NCBI GenBank assembly: GCA_024763185.1
Contig: JANTFY010000013.1
Location: 1 to 22,257 of the forward strand
DNA: 22,257 nt
Direction: 5' to 3'
Source of the DNA: Gammaproteobacteria bacterium
Lineage (GTDB): Bacteria > Pseudomonadota > Gammaproteobacteria > GCA-001735895
The position numbers were made by a program, and so were the translations under genes. A model generated the notes under the pieces. It did no database searches. It saw only the letters and a list, made by a program, of their open reading frames with translations, and had not been told where the DNA came from. Below, piece after piece: positions 7,466 to 14,411 of the stretch. Each line of letters opens with the position of its first letter. Position 1 is the stretch's first letter.

Positions 7466-7490
7466 TGTCCGGATCCGCGGGATCCGGACA
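7466..7490 (-). other. Strong intercistronic hairpin between the c554-like gene and OTR
   Basis: TGTCCGGATCC-GCG-GGATCCGGACA is a perfect 11-bp inverted repeat with a 3-nt loop. On the minus strand it starts 12 nt after the c554-like stop and lies 49 nt before the OTR GTG. Only four T residues follow, at a distance, so it is a poor terminator. It is more likely an mRNA 3'-end stabiliser or a partial terminator setting different levels of the two cytochromes. Confidence 0.6.
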
Positions 7491-7502
7491 TTTACACTGC
7501 AA

Positions 7503-8777
7503 TCAGATGGTTACTTCTGACATTGCGATTGAAACCGGTGCCAGTAGATCCGCAGGTAATTTTCCTTCAAAGCGTTTAACCAGGCCCGGCCATAGCAGGT
7601 TGTAGAACAACTCACCGCGGACCACAGCCACGTCCTTCGCTGGGATATCGTAATTCAGCTTACGTGTCTCATAAGGCTTGAGACGGTTATCCGGGCCAAG
7701 TTGGGTCGCTTTCGGCGGTGAAGTGGGCTTGCCGTCGTCACCCAGTAACACAAGTTTCAGGTAAGCATCAGCATCATCCTTCATCGGATGACCTTTGGCA
7801 TTTTCCCAAACCACGTTGCCTTGCGCATCATAGGCTGTCAGTTTCATGTAGATATTTCGGAAAGGTGCGCCGGTCGGCAGGTTGTGTGGCTGCTTGTTTT
7901 TCAAGGTGGCGACCGTTTTCAGCACATTACCTTTTTTGTCGCTTTTCAGCGAGAAGACAAGTGAGGATTTGAGCATGGTCTTATCATGACCACCGCCCAT
8001 GGAATGACTGATGATGCCATTGTTAACCGGCATATGGCAGGAAGTACAGGACGCCTGGATATTACCTGTCTTGTATTCGTCGCCGGTGCTGCACAAGGGG
8101 ACTTTTTTCATATTGTTGCGCTTGTCATGGCACCCCATGCAGGCATCGTTGGTTCTCATCAAGGTAGGATTTCCTTGCATTGGCATCGAAGCAATAGTTT
8201 TTCCATCTAGCTCCACCGACTTGCCCAGATGCGGATTAGGCTTGGAGTTGCCGTCGTCTATCACACCACCAAACATATCATCTTCCTGTTCAAACACGGT
8301 CTTGAAACCGGCTGGCCCCTGCAACGTGCCTGATGCCTCATAGGCTTTAACACCCAGCATCATCTTACCGCCAGGGCCATCGATACCGTTAAATTTTTGC
8401 AGGGTATGACAGGCAACACAGTTCACCCCTTCGCTATAGGCCGGCTTGGAATCCAGTTTGGTTACCTTGTCCTTTGCGGCATTTGGGGCGTGACAGTTCA
8501 GGCATACCGGGTATTTGCCGGCTTTAGTTTTTACCCCTTCCTTTTTCGGGTCACCGATCACCATGCCGTAAAATGCACCATGAATCGGGTCTTTCAAAGC
8601 AGAGCTTTGTGCGTGCATGGAGCCTTTCCACTGCTTGTAAATTTCCTTATGGCAGAGTTTACAGGTTTCAGAAGAAACGTGATGGATGGGGGTTTCCGCC
8701 CTGGCGGACTGGCCGGGTAAAAACCATAGCAGGCTGAGAAAGCCTAATGAGAATAAAAGGCGGGTTCTGCTGTTCAT
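7503..8777 (-). CDS. Pentahaem c554-family cytochrome with a haem-free C-terminal domain
   Basis: A 424-residue exported protein. The signal peptide ends near S-A-R-A (residue 27). Five CxxCH motifs begin at C39, C92, C120, C213 and C244; the arrangement resembles the cytochrome c554 / NapC-like multihaem superfamily. Residues from about 270 to the end have no haem motif and look like a beta-rich domain, with H-N-L-P-T-G-A-P-F-R near 300. Its function is unknown to me. C229 is an extra cysteine outside any CxxCH. A strong Shine-Dalgarno (GAAGGAG, 6 nt before ATG) supports the start. It is the first gene of the run c554-like, OTR, b561, rquA, and may feed OTR with electrons or be a reductase itself. 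It is divergent from the HAO-like gene. Confidence 0.82.
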   Translation of the reverse strand: MNSRTRLLFSLGFLSLLWFLPGQSARAETPIHHVSSETCKLCHKEIYKQWKGSMHAQSSALKDPIHGAFYGMVIGDPKKEGVKTKAGKYPVCLNCHAPNAAKDKVTKLDSKPAYSEGVNCVACHTLQKFNGIDGPGGKMMLGVKAYEASGTLQGPAGFKTVFEQEDDMFGGVIDDGNSKPNPHLGKSVELDGKTIASMPMQGNPTLMRTNDACMGCHDKRNNMKKVPLCSTGDEYKTGNIQASCTSCHMPVNNGIISHSMGGGHDKTMLKSSLVFSLKSDKKGNVLKTVATLKNKQPHNLPTGAPFRNIYMKLTAYDAQGNVVWENAKGHPMKDDADAYLKLVLLGDDGKPTSPPKATQLGPDNRLKPYETRKLNYDIPAKDVAVVRGELFYNLLWPGLVKRFEGKLPADLLAPVSIAMSEVTI

Positions 8778-9155
8778 AATGTTCTCCTTCGGGTGGCAAT
8801 TATTATTTCTGTTGTGGTCAGATAAATCCGGGATGCCTTTGGGTGATTTTTATAGCATTCTGACCCCTTTTATTATGGTGTTAGCACTTAAAATTTACTC
8901 CAATGGTTTATAAATATCCACAGAGAGCAAATAATCTATGTTAATTAATAGGGTAATTTATAATTTATAAACCTGTTCTTGAAAATAAATCAAAATATAA
9001 TGAAAAAAAGCAATTTATGTTGACTTAACGGTTAAAAAATCCAAGGATATATACAAAATAAGTAATTCTTAAATGCCGTTTTTTAGTCTTTTAAGTCAGG
9101 GAATAAGTTTTTAAATAAAACCATTTGGTTTGTATAAAAATAAGAATATTAAATT
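8778..9155. promoter_or_regulatory. AT-rich divergent regulatory region between the two cytochrome clusters
   Basis: This 378-bp gap separates the leftward c554-like and rightward HAO-like genes and must hold both promoters. It is clearly more AT-rich than the genes, with many A and T runs. Features seen are a long hairpin near the leftward gene (8816-8865), a TATAAA inside it, a TTGACT (9020-9025), the dyad TTAAC-G-GTTAA (9025-9035), and TTGAA-N5-ATCAA (8979-8993), which is one base off FNR spacing. No start site can be fixed and no ORF of note is present. Confidence 0.6.
8816..8865 (-). other. Imperfect hairpin upstream of the c554-like gene
   Basis: GGTCAGA (8865-8859) pairs perfectly with TCTGACC (8822-8816), and inside it TAAA..TC can pair with GA..TTTA. 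The structure ends 38 nt before the start codon. If transcription begins upstream it is a structured leader; if the TATAAA within it is a -10, it is a DNA dyad at the promoter instead. Confidence 0.35.
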
Positions 9156-10637
9156 ATGACTTTAATAAAAGAACAATCATTGACTGAGATCAATTCATTT
9201 ACGCATCGGGTCATTTTTCCGACAGTTTTAAGGTTGCTGTTAATCCTGTTTTGTACTTTTTCCCATGCGGACAAAGTCAAGGTGGATAAATCAGAATGGG
9301 GTCTGGAAGCGGGCAAGGCATGTATAACCTGCCATGCAAAAACATCCAAAGGTCTGGCGACCCAGTGGGAAGAAAGTAAACATGGACAAATCGGGCTCAA
9401 CTGCCTGGACTGTCATCGTGCGAGTGAAGATGATGATGATGCCATTACCCATGAAGGTGAAGTCATAGCGACGGTGGTCTCTCCAAAAGATTGTGGACGT
9501 TGCCATGTGACTGAATACAACCAGCAAAAAGGCTCGGTACATGCCAATGCTGCAGCGATCATAAAGAATAGAATCCCGGCGCTGGAAAATGTGGGTGGCC
9601 CGGCTATTGTGGCGGGTGGATGTGACCAGTGTCATGGCTCAACGGTTAAGTTAAGAGGCGATGGTACGCTGGATCCGGCTACCTGGCCCAATTCGGGAAT
9701 TGGCCGTATCAACCCGGATGGTTCCAAGGGCTCCTGTACTTCCTGTCACGGGCGCCATCGTTTTTCCAAGGCGCAGGCACGTGACCCCGCGGCCTGTATG
9801 CGTTGTCATTCCGGGCCGGATTCACCCGATAAAGAAGTGTATGAAGCCTCTAAGCACGGTATGCATTTTGCCGCTGAACGCGACAAGATGAACATGGATA
9901 ACGATCTGTGGCGAGCCGGGATTGAATATTCTGCGGCGCCAACCTGTGTTACCTGTCACATGGGGACAGCCGGCAAGATCAAATCGACACATGACGTGGG
10001 GATGCGCAACGCGTGGAAATTAAATACCCCGGTATCCGAGAAGCATTACCTGGTGGTTTTTGATAATGGGGATAAATTGAACTTGCCCGAATCGCAGGAT
10101 CCACCCAACCGGGGCGCCTCTATGACTAAACCGGATGGCACCCTGGGCAAGGTGAAAGCCGTCGCCAGCCCCGAGCGGCGACGCCAGGCCATGAAAGCGG
10201 TATGCCTGGAGTGTCATGGCAAGGCGTTTGCCAATAACTTTATGACGCAGTTTGATAACGTGGTGCGACTCTACAATAGAAAGTTTGGTGAACCGGCTCA
10301 GGCCATCATGAAGGCTTTATACCGTGAAAAGAAACTGACGCCTGTGGCTTTCGATGAGCCACTGGAGTTTACCTACTGGGAGCTGTGGCACGATGAAGGT
10401 TCAAGAGCGCGCCATGGTGCCGCGATGGCCAGTCCTAATCACGCCTGGTGGGAAGGTATTTATGAAGTGGGTAGAAATTTTTATACGAAGTTTCTACCAC
10501 AGGTGCGTGAAGTTGCTGGCAAGGAACTGGGTGAAGAGTTGATCGGTCAACACGTTTCTGGACTGGACGAGCATCAATGGTTGCAGCAGCCCAATAAGGC
10601 GAACCCGATTCTGGGTTATGGTTCGGGAGCTGAATAA
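9156..10637 (+). CDS. Hydroxylamine oxidoreductase (HAO)-family octahaem cytochrome c, probably reductive type
   Basis: A 493-residue exported protein. A hydrophobic signal segment (about 27-38) is followed by S-H-A, with cleavage likely near residue 40. Eight CxxCH motifs start at C56, C83, C113, C156, C194, C214, C264 and C350. After them comes the helical HAO-type domain with W-E-L-W-H-D-E-G-S-R-A-R-H-G-A and W-W-E-G-I-Y-E-V. In ammonia oxidisers a Tyr in this domain crosslinks to the P460 haem; the corresponding stretch here reads S-P-N-H-A-W-W (H429), with no Tyr. HAO relatives lacking it, such as the epsilonproteobacterial enzyme, act as reductases of nitrite or hydroxylamine. The following gene overlaps by 1 nt and encodes a NapC/NrfH-type quinol dehydrogenase, as in those systems. 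The Shine-Dalgarno is weak; a TTG at 9180 is an alternative start. Substrate is inferred. Confidence 0.85.
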   Translation: MTLIKEQSLTEINSFTHRVIFPTVLRLLLILFCTFSHADKVKVDKSEWGLEAGKACITCHAKTSKGLATQWEESKHGQIGLNCLDCHRASEDDDDAITHEGEVIATVVSPKDCGRCHVTEYNQQKGSVHANAAAIIKNRIPALENVGGPAIVAGGCDQCHGSTVKLRGDGTLDPATWPNSGIGRINPDGSKGSCTSCHGRHRFSKAQARDPAACMRCHSGPDSPDKEVYEASKHGMHFAAERDKMNMDNDLWRAGIEYSAAPTCVTCHMGTAGKIKSTHDVGMRNAWKLNTPVSEKHYLVVFDNGDKLNLPESQDPPNRGASMTKPDGTLGKVKAVASPERRRQAMKAVCLECHGKAFANNFMTQFDNVVRLYNRKFGEPAQAIMKALYREKKLTPVAFDEPLEFTYWELWHDEGSRARHGAAMASPNHAWWEGIYEVGRNFYTKFLPQVREVAGKELGEELIGQHVSGLDEHQWLQQPNKANPILGYGSGAE

Positions 10638-11284
10638 TGACCCCCCTGAACCACTGGAAAATTTTTGGTTTTCTTACCCGGCACACGTTGTTTGCATTAA
10701 TTATAGGTGGTGTTGCGGGTATCATTTTTATTCTGATCTTGATTGAGTTTGATCACTTCACAAGTTCTGAAGAGTTTTGTACGAGCTGCCACTCGATGGA
10801 AATGGCTGCAGAACCCTATCGCCAGTCAGTGCATTACAATTCGGCTTCCGGTGTGCGCGCCAGTTGTGGTGACTGTCATGTTTCGGAGGGTGTGTTTGCG
10901 TCGACCTGGGATCATTTCATCGGTGGCAAGGATCTATTGAACCAGATCAAGGGGGCAATTATTGGACCGGATTATGATGAGCCTGTTTTTCATGTTTTAC
11001 ATTTACCTGATTCTGCCTTTGCGGCAAGAAAGTGGTTTATTGAGCGTAACTCTGCCACCTGTAAGCGTTGCCATAATAAACAGGCAATTTTAGGTACTCG
11101 AGTGGGTACAGAAAAAGTTCATAAAGAGGATGCAAAATCAAAAAGTTGCGTGGAATGTCATATCAACCTGGTTCACCGAAAAGTGCCGGAGCAGAAAACC
11201 TTTAAACGTGAAAGCTGGAACCGAATGGTGGAAGAAGAGTTTAATCTGCAACCGGGCGAAGCAGACAGGTTGTTAAGCCGCTGA
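10637..11284 (+). CDS. NapC/NirT/NrfH-family tetrahaem cytochrome c, quinol dehydrogenase
   Basis: A 215-residue membrane-anchored tetrahaem cytochrome. One N-terminal helix (about 16-37) is followed by four CxxCH motifs starting at C48, C77, C142 and C171. The first is C-T-S-C-H-S-M, the family pattern in which a nearby Met can act as haem ligand. Such proteins oxidise menaquinol, ubiquinol or similar quinols in the membrane and pass electrons to a periplasmic reductase. Its ATG overlaps the TAA of the HAO-like gene by one base (TAATG), so translation is coupled and the two probably form one complex. The equivalent pair in epsilonproteobacteria is called HaoCA. Whether it takes electrons from rhodoquinol is an open question raised by the nearby rquA-like gene. 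Confidence 0.9.
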   Translation: MTPLNHWKIFGFLTRHTLFALIIGGVAGIIFILILIEFDHFTSSEEFCTSCHSMEMAAEPYRQSVHYNSASGVRASCGDCHVSEGVFASTWDHFIGGKDLLNQIKGAIIGPDYDEPVFHVLHLPDSAFAARKWFIERNSATCKRCHNKQAILGTRVGTEKVHKEDAKSKSCVECHINLVHRKVPEQKTFKRESWNRMVEEEFNLQPGEADRLLSR

Positions 11285-11315
11285 GTGATTTGCAGTTTTT
11301 CTCAAAATAATTCTA

Positions 11316-11331
11316 GCGAATCAACGTTCGC
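11316..11331. terminator. Possible weak terminator between converging genes
   Basis: GCGAA-TCAACG-TTCGC forms a 5-bp stem just after the NapC-like gene and overlaps the stop of the converging small gene. A run of seven T follows about 9 nt later on the plus strand. The stem is short, so support is low. Confidence 0.25.
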
Positions 11332-11563
11332 AATTATCCATTTTTTTCTTAGAGCCAGGCCAGACCGTCGCAATAAAGGTGGTGATGATGGTTATAGGGG
11401 CTAACAATACACAGACTATGCCCAGTACATTTGCGATCAAGGGAAAGTAGGCGACATTGGGTATAATGGATGATGCCAGAAAGATCAGGCCACCTCCAAT
11501 AATTAAAAAAGTCATGGCTACAATAATGCCATCACGCATGGTTTCACAACTTATTAATTTCAT
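11321..11563 (-). CDS. Small two-Cys membrane protein, paralogue of 4095-4340
   Basis: An 80-residue protein starting M-K-L-I-S-C-E-T-M-R and ending W-P-G-S-K-K-K-M-D-N-C-E-R, with two membrane helices between (about 12-32 and 43-68). It shares its start motif, end motif and Cys pair with the protein at 4095-4340. A GGGG Shine-Dalgarno lies 6 nt before the ATG, supporting expression. The gene converges on the HAO-like/NapC-like pair, so the two family members bracket the cytochrome block. Both termini probably lie on the same side of the membrane, where the two Cys could form a disulfide or bind a metal. I do not recognise the family and assign no function. Confidence 0.72.
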   Translation of the reverse strand: MKLISCETMRDGIIVAMTFLIIGGGLIFLASSIIPNVAYFPLIANVLGIVCVLLAPITIITTFIATVWPGSKKKMDNCER

Positions 11564-11654
11564 CGATTACCCCAGCTGATTGATTGTCAAGTTCAGTGTA
11601 GCTTAGTGCGTTTTAAATTTCCTTGAAATGTGAACCGAAAGACCAATGATAAAG

Positions 11655-11672
11655 GCATGTCTTAAGGCATGC
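11655..11672. other. 18-bp near-perfect palindrome downstream of the M48 gene
   Basis: GCATGTCTTAAGGCATGC is self-complementary apart from one T:G pair. As RNA it makes a 7-bp stem with a TTAA loop. It lies about 60 nt beyond the stop of the leftward M48 gene and upstream of the leftward small gene. It may be a weak terminator (only CTTTAT follows on the minus strand) or an operator. Confidence 0.35.
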
Positions 11673-11731
11673 ACGCGAAAGGCGCTTAAATAAGTTGATA
11701 TGGGTTATTTATCAGGCTGTTTTCTTTATTG

Positions 11732-12631
11732 TCAGGGTTTGCTGGCTATCATGTGGTTTACGCGTTGAAGGCGTTGGTTGTCGGTTGGAATATTGTGAAT
11801 AACGAGATGCCTGTCCATCAGGTTTTCAAGGGTTTTAATCCGCTTTGCCAGTGGTGGATGGGTGTTCAGGAATACGGTCATGCTATCATCCGCGGCGCTG
11901 ATGCTGTGTAAAGTGGTTAATACATCCAGCATGGCATAAGGGTCATAACCAGCCCGGGCAGCAAGCACAACACCCCTGCGATCGGCGCCAAACTCGAATT
12001 TTTTATCCAGACCACGGGCATAAATCTGTACGCTGGAGTTGACCAGTTTCTGCATTTTTTCACGATGTTTTTTTGAGGTTGCCTTGACTGCCAAAGCTCC
12101 AAGTATCTCTCTTTTGGAGGTGTCCCGGATGGCGTCAAGATGATGCTTCTCGATAACGTGACTGATTTCATGAGCCAGTATCGCGGCCAGTTGTGATTCA
12201 TTTTCAAGCAGTTCATACAAACCCAGGGTCAGCACGATGTACCCACCCGGTGAAGCAAAGGCATTGATGTTTTTTGAATGGATGACGCCAAACGTCCACG
12301 GCAGCTTGGGGCGTTCGGATTGCAGGGCTATCCAGTAGCCTATCTTGTTGACATATTGTTGAAGCGGCTCGTTGTCGACAAGAGGAGCGGCTCCCAGCAG
12401 GCCGGAGATTACGTTACGTCCTATATTTATTTCATCACGCTTGTTAACGTTACCGGTGGCAAGATCGAGAGTTTTTTTCTTTTCTTGCAGATCTTCCTTT
12501 TGCTGTTTAAGTTTTTCCAGCTTGTTTTTGAACTTGTCCAGGTCAAAGGCATCGAGACGGGTGCTGTTGATTGATACGGTGCAGCAGACAAGAAACAAAA
12601 ATGTGAGTTTGCTCAACTGTTTCAGGTTCAT
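11732..12631 (-). CDS. M48-family zinc metallopeptidase, periplasmic
   Basis: A 299-residue protein with a signal peptide (cleavage near residue 28). A Lys/Glu-rich coiled coil at about 30-58 is followed by an M48 protease domain. The zinc site is H154-E-I-S-H158, with the third ligand in E213-F-G-A-D (the E-x-x-A-D motif). Other family hallmarks are N-A-F-A-S-P-G-G-Y-I (123-132) and the late T-H-P-P-L-A-x-R. It resembles the catalytic half of BepA/YfgC and LoiP, envelope quality-control proteases, but lacks the BepA TPR domain. Its ATG overlaps the TGA of the upstream SH3 gene (ATGA), and the Shine-Dalgarno lies in that gene's end, so the two are translationally coupled. The substrate is unknown, but outer membrane or cytochrome-assembly targets are plausible. 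Confidence 0.9.
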   Translation of the reverse strand: MNLKQLSKLTFLFLVCCTVSINSTRLDAFDLDKFKNKLEKLKQQKEDLQEKKKTLDLATGNVNKRDEINIGRNVISGLLGAAPLVDNEPLQQYVNKIGYWIALQSERPKLPWTFGVIHSKNINAFASPGGYIVLTLGLYELLENESQLAAILAHEISHVIEKHHLDAIRDTSKREILGALAVKATSKKHREKMQKLVNSSVQIYARGLDKKFEFGADRRGVVLAARAGYDPYAMLDVLTTLHSISAADDSMTVFLNTHPPLAKRIKTLENLMDRHLVIHNIPTDNQRLQRVNHMIASKP

Positions 12632-13179
12632 TTTTCAGCTCCCGATTTGGGCATGTGAGGCACTTTGTCTGCTTTCAGGTTTCCAGCTTTAGCATAAAGT
12701 CGGGCGCTGTTGTTATTGCTGCGAAACGACTCCATTTTGTCGAGTTGTTTGTAGTCAGGTTTGGCATGCTTAATTTGTTCTTCACTGAGGCCGCGCACTC
12801 CAATGGTTGCAGTGCGCTGAAAGCTGTAGCCTTTCTTTTCGCTGCTAAACAGACCGCTGGCCTTTCTGGACCAGCTGGCAAGGCTGCTGAAAAATCCGCC
12901 AGACTGTTTTTTCTGTTCTTGGATGACAATACTGCCTTGGCGGACTTTATGGCTGCGTACCCAGCCTGTGATGGATGCGTCGTGTTCAATTTTTTTCCAA
13001 CCACCCTGACGCAAAATTTCACTTACCTGTGTGCCTGTGTCAAGCTGCTTAATTACCCTGGACTGATCAGACGGATTTTCATACATTTGAGCCTGGGTAA
13101 TAATGGTGGCCGTTTGTGCATGGGCATCTAGAGCGGTAAAGATTAATAATACAACGCTGAGTCTAATCAGGGATTTCAA
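12628..13179 (-). CDS. Exported bacterial SH3-domain protein, partner of the M48 peptidase
   Basis: I chose TTG at 13179 as start: AAGAGGAG lies 6 nt upstream and the product (183 residues) then begins with a clean signal peptide ending D-A-H-A. A bacterial SH3 (SH3_3) domain spans about residues 22-78, with Y-E-N-P, L-D-T-G-T-Q-V and G-G-W-K-K-I...G-W-V. A basic/Ser-rich linker follows, then T-A-T-I-G-V-R-G-L-S-E-E-Q-I, a motif I associate with SH3 proteins encoded next to M48 peptidases. The gene is coupled to the peptidase by a 4-nt ATGA overlap, so a role as its envelope partner or peptidoglycan-targeting subunit is inferred. A longer frame to 13278 lacks a sensible N-terminus. Confidence 0.8.
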   Translation of the reverse strand: MKSLIRLSVVLLIFTALDAHAQTATIITQAQMYENPSDQSRVIKQLDTGTQVSEILRQGGWKKIEHDASITGWVRSHKVRQGSIVIQEQKKQSGGFFSSLASWSRKASGLFSSEKKGYSFQRTATIGVRGLSEEQIKHAKPDYKQLDKMESFRSNNNSARLYAKAGNLKADKVPHMPKSGAEK

Positions 13180-13300
13180 GGCAGGCTCCTCTTTTTTGAG
13201 TAAGTTTAGCTGAAATATTGCCAACTTCCTGCGACAATTTGTCTCTGTTTGATAGTAAGCGTAAGAATTATGATGCACATGTTTTTGTGAGGAGCGTTAC

Positions 13301-13792
13301 ATGAAACAACTGCTGGCTTTGATAATGATTTTAAGTGCCTTTTCAGTCTCCGCAGATGTGGCCGGGCAGGTTATGATTGACCAGCCTTATGTGCGGGCTG
13401 CAATCAAGCAACAACGTAACAGTGCGGCTTATATGCATATTACCAATCAGGGCGATAATGCCTACCTCCTATACGCGAAAAGCCCAGTGGCTGATAGTGT
13501 CGAGTTGCATACCCATATCGATGATAACGGCGTGATGCGTATGCGAAAGATCGAAAAAATCGACCTGCCGACCCAGCAAGCGGTAACCATGGAGCCTGGG
13601 GGGCTGCATGTCATGTTGCTTGGGTTGAATCGGGATCTGAAAACCGGTGATGAAATCAGTTTAACGCTGGGGTTCTCCGATGGCAGTGAAAAAAATCTCA
13701 AGGTGCCGGTTCAAATGAGATACAGGGCTAAAAAGAAAGCTAAGCAGGAATCTAAAACCTTGCAGGACAAACCAAAAATGATAACGCATTGA
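13301..13792 (+). CDS. PCuAC-type periplasmic copper chaperone
   Basis: A 163-residue exported protein with a signal peptide ending near S-V-S-A (18). The copper-binding pattern H-x10-M-x21-H-x-M is complete: H70, M81, H103, M105. The Pro/Tyr-rich start P-Y-V-R-A and A-A-Y-M-H-I are also typical. PCuAC proteins carry Cu(I) to the CuA site of cytochrome oxidase, often together with Sco. Here a Sco/SenC gene follows 17 nt downstream, which supports that job. The C-terminus is a Lys-rich tail beyond the usual fold. GAGGAG 8 nt before the ATG supports the start. The gene is divergent from the SH3/M48 pair across about 120 bp. Confidence 0.9.
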   Translation: MKQLLALIMILSAFSVSADVAGQVMIDQPYVRAAIKQQRNSAAYMHITNQGDNAYLLYAKSPVADSVELHTHIDDNGVMRMRKIEKIDLPTQQAVTMEPGGLHVMLLGLNRDLKTGDEISLTLGFSDGSEKNLKVPVQMRYRAKKKAKQESKTLQDKPKMITH

Positions 13793-13809
13793 TTTGATAT
13801 CCAACAGTC

Positions 13810-14403
13810 ATGAAAAATTATAAACCTCTTTTTTTCTGGATAGTCGTCATCTGCTTTTTCACGGGTATTCTGCTGGCGCAGCAGTACCTGAAAAAACAGG
13901 GTAGCGATCTGATACCAGGGTCGGGCGGTAATTTTACCCTGCAATCGGATAGAGGGCCGGTCAGCCTTAGCGATTATAAAGGTAAAATCATTGCGTTGTA
14001 TTTCGGCTATATGTCATGTCCGGATATTTGCCCTGCCTCGCTGTGGAACCTGTCCGAAGCCATCAAAATGCTGACGCCAGAGCAGGCAGAACAGATTCAG
14101 GGCATCTTTGTTTCGGTGGACCCGGATCGGGACAGTCCTCATGCGCTGGGTCTTTTTGTCAAAGGTTTTATTGACAGTTTTGTCGGCTTGACCGGCAGCA
14201 AGCAGGAGATTGATAAGATTGCCAGGCAGTACAGCGTGGTCTATGAAAAGGTGCCGCTGAAAGATTCCGCCATGGGTTATGTTATCGACCACAGTTCGGT
14301 CATATACCTGATAGACCGCGAAGGCGTTTTACAGTATTTCGTGCCGCATGATACCGATCCGGAAAGCATACGGGATGATCTGTTAAAGCTGCTTGAACGA
14401 TAA
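13810..14403 (+). CDS. Sco1/SenC/PrrC-family copper-binding thioredoxin-fold protein
   Basis: A 197-residue protein with an N-terminal membrane anchor (about 7-23) and a periplasmic thioredoxin-like domain. The Sco copper site is present: C70-P-D-I-C74 and distal H161 in V-I-D-H-S-S. F-V-S-V-D-P-x-R-D and Y-L-I-D-R-E-G are further family marks. Sco proteins reduce and metallate the CuA centre of cytochrome c oxidase. Following 17 nt after the PCuAC gene, it forms a two-gene copper delivery unit. The oxidase itself is not in the window. Confidence 0.92.
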   Translation: MKNYKPLFFWIVVICFFTGILLAQQYLKKQGSDLIPGSGGNFTLQSDRGPVSLSDYKGKIIALYFGYMSCPDICPASLWNLSEAIKMLTPEQAEQIQGIFVSVDPDRDSPHALGLFVKGFIDSFVGLTGSKQEIDKIARQYSVVYEKVPLKDSAMGYVIDHSSVIYLIDREGVLQYFVPHDTDPESIRDDLLKLLER

Positions 14404-14411
14404 ACCGGTGG

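Noticed and set aside
7417..7491. N-terminal 25-residue extension of OTR
   Set aside because: It reads through the intercistronic hairpin and hides the signal peptide; the GTG at 7416 has a good Shine-Dalgarno.
8979..8993. TTGAA-N5-ATCAA as an FNR site in the divergent cytochrome promoter region
   Set aside because: FNR sites need a 4-bp spacer and TTGAT; this has 5 bp and a half-site mismatch.
12655..13131. Plus-strand 158-codon open frame
   Set aside because: It lies opposite the SH3 gene, has low-quality composition and no recognisable motif; treated as a shadow frame.
13180..13278. N-terminal 33-residue extension of the SH3 protein
   Set aside because: No Shine-Dalgarno, and it would place a polar stretch before the signal peptide; the TTG at 13179 is better supported.
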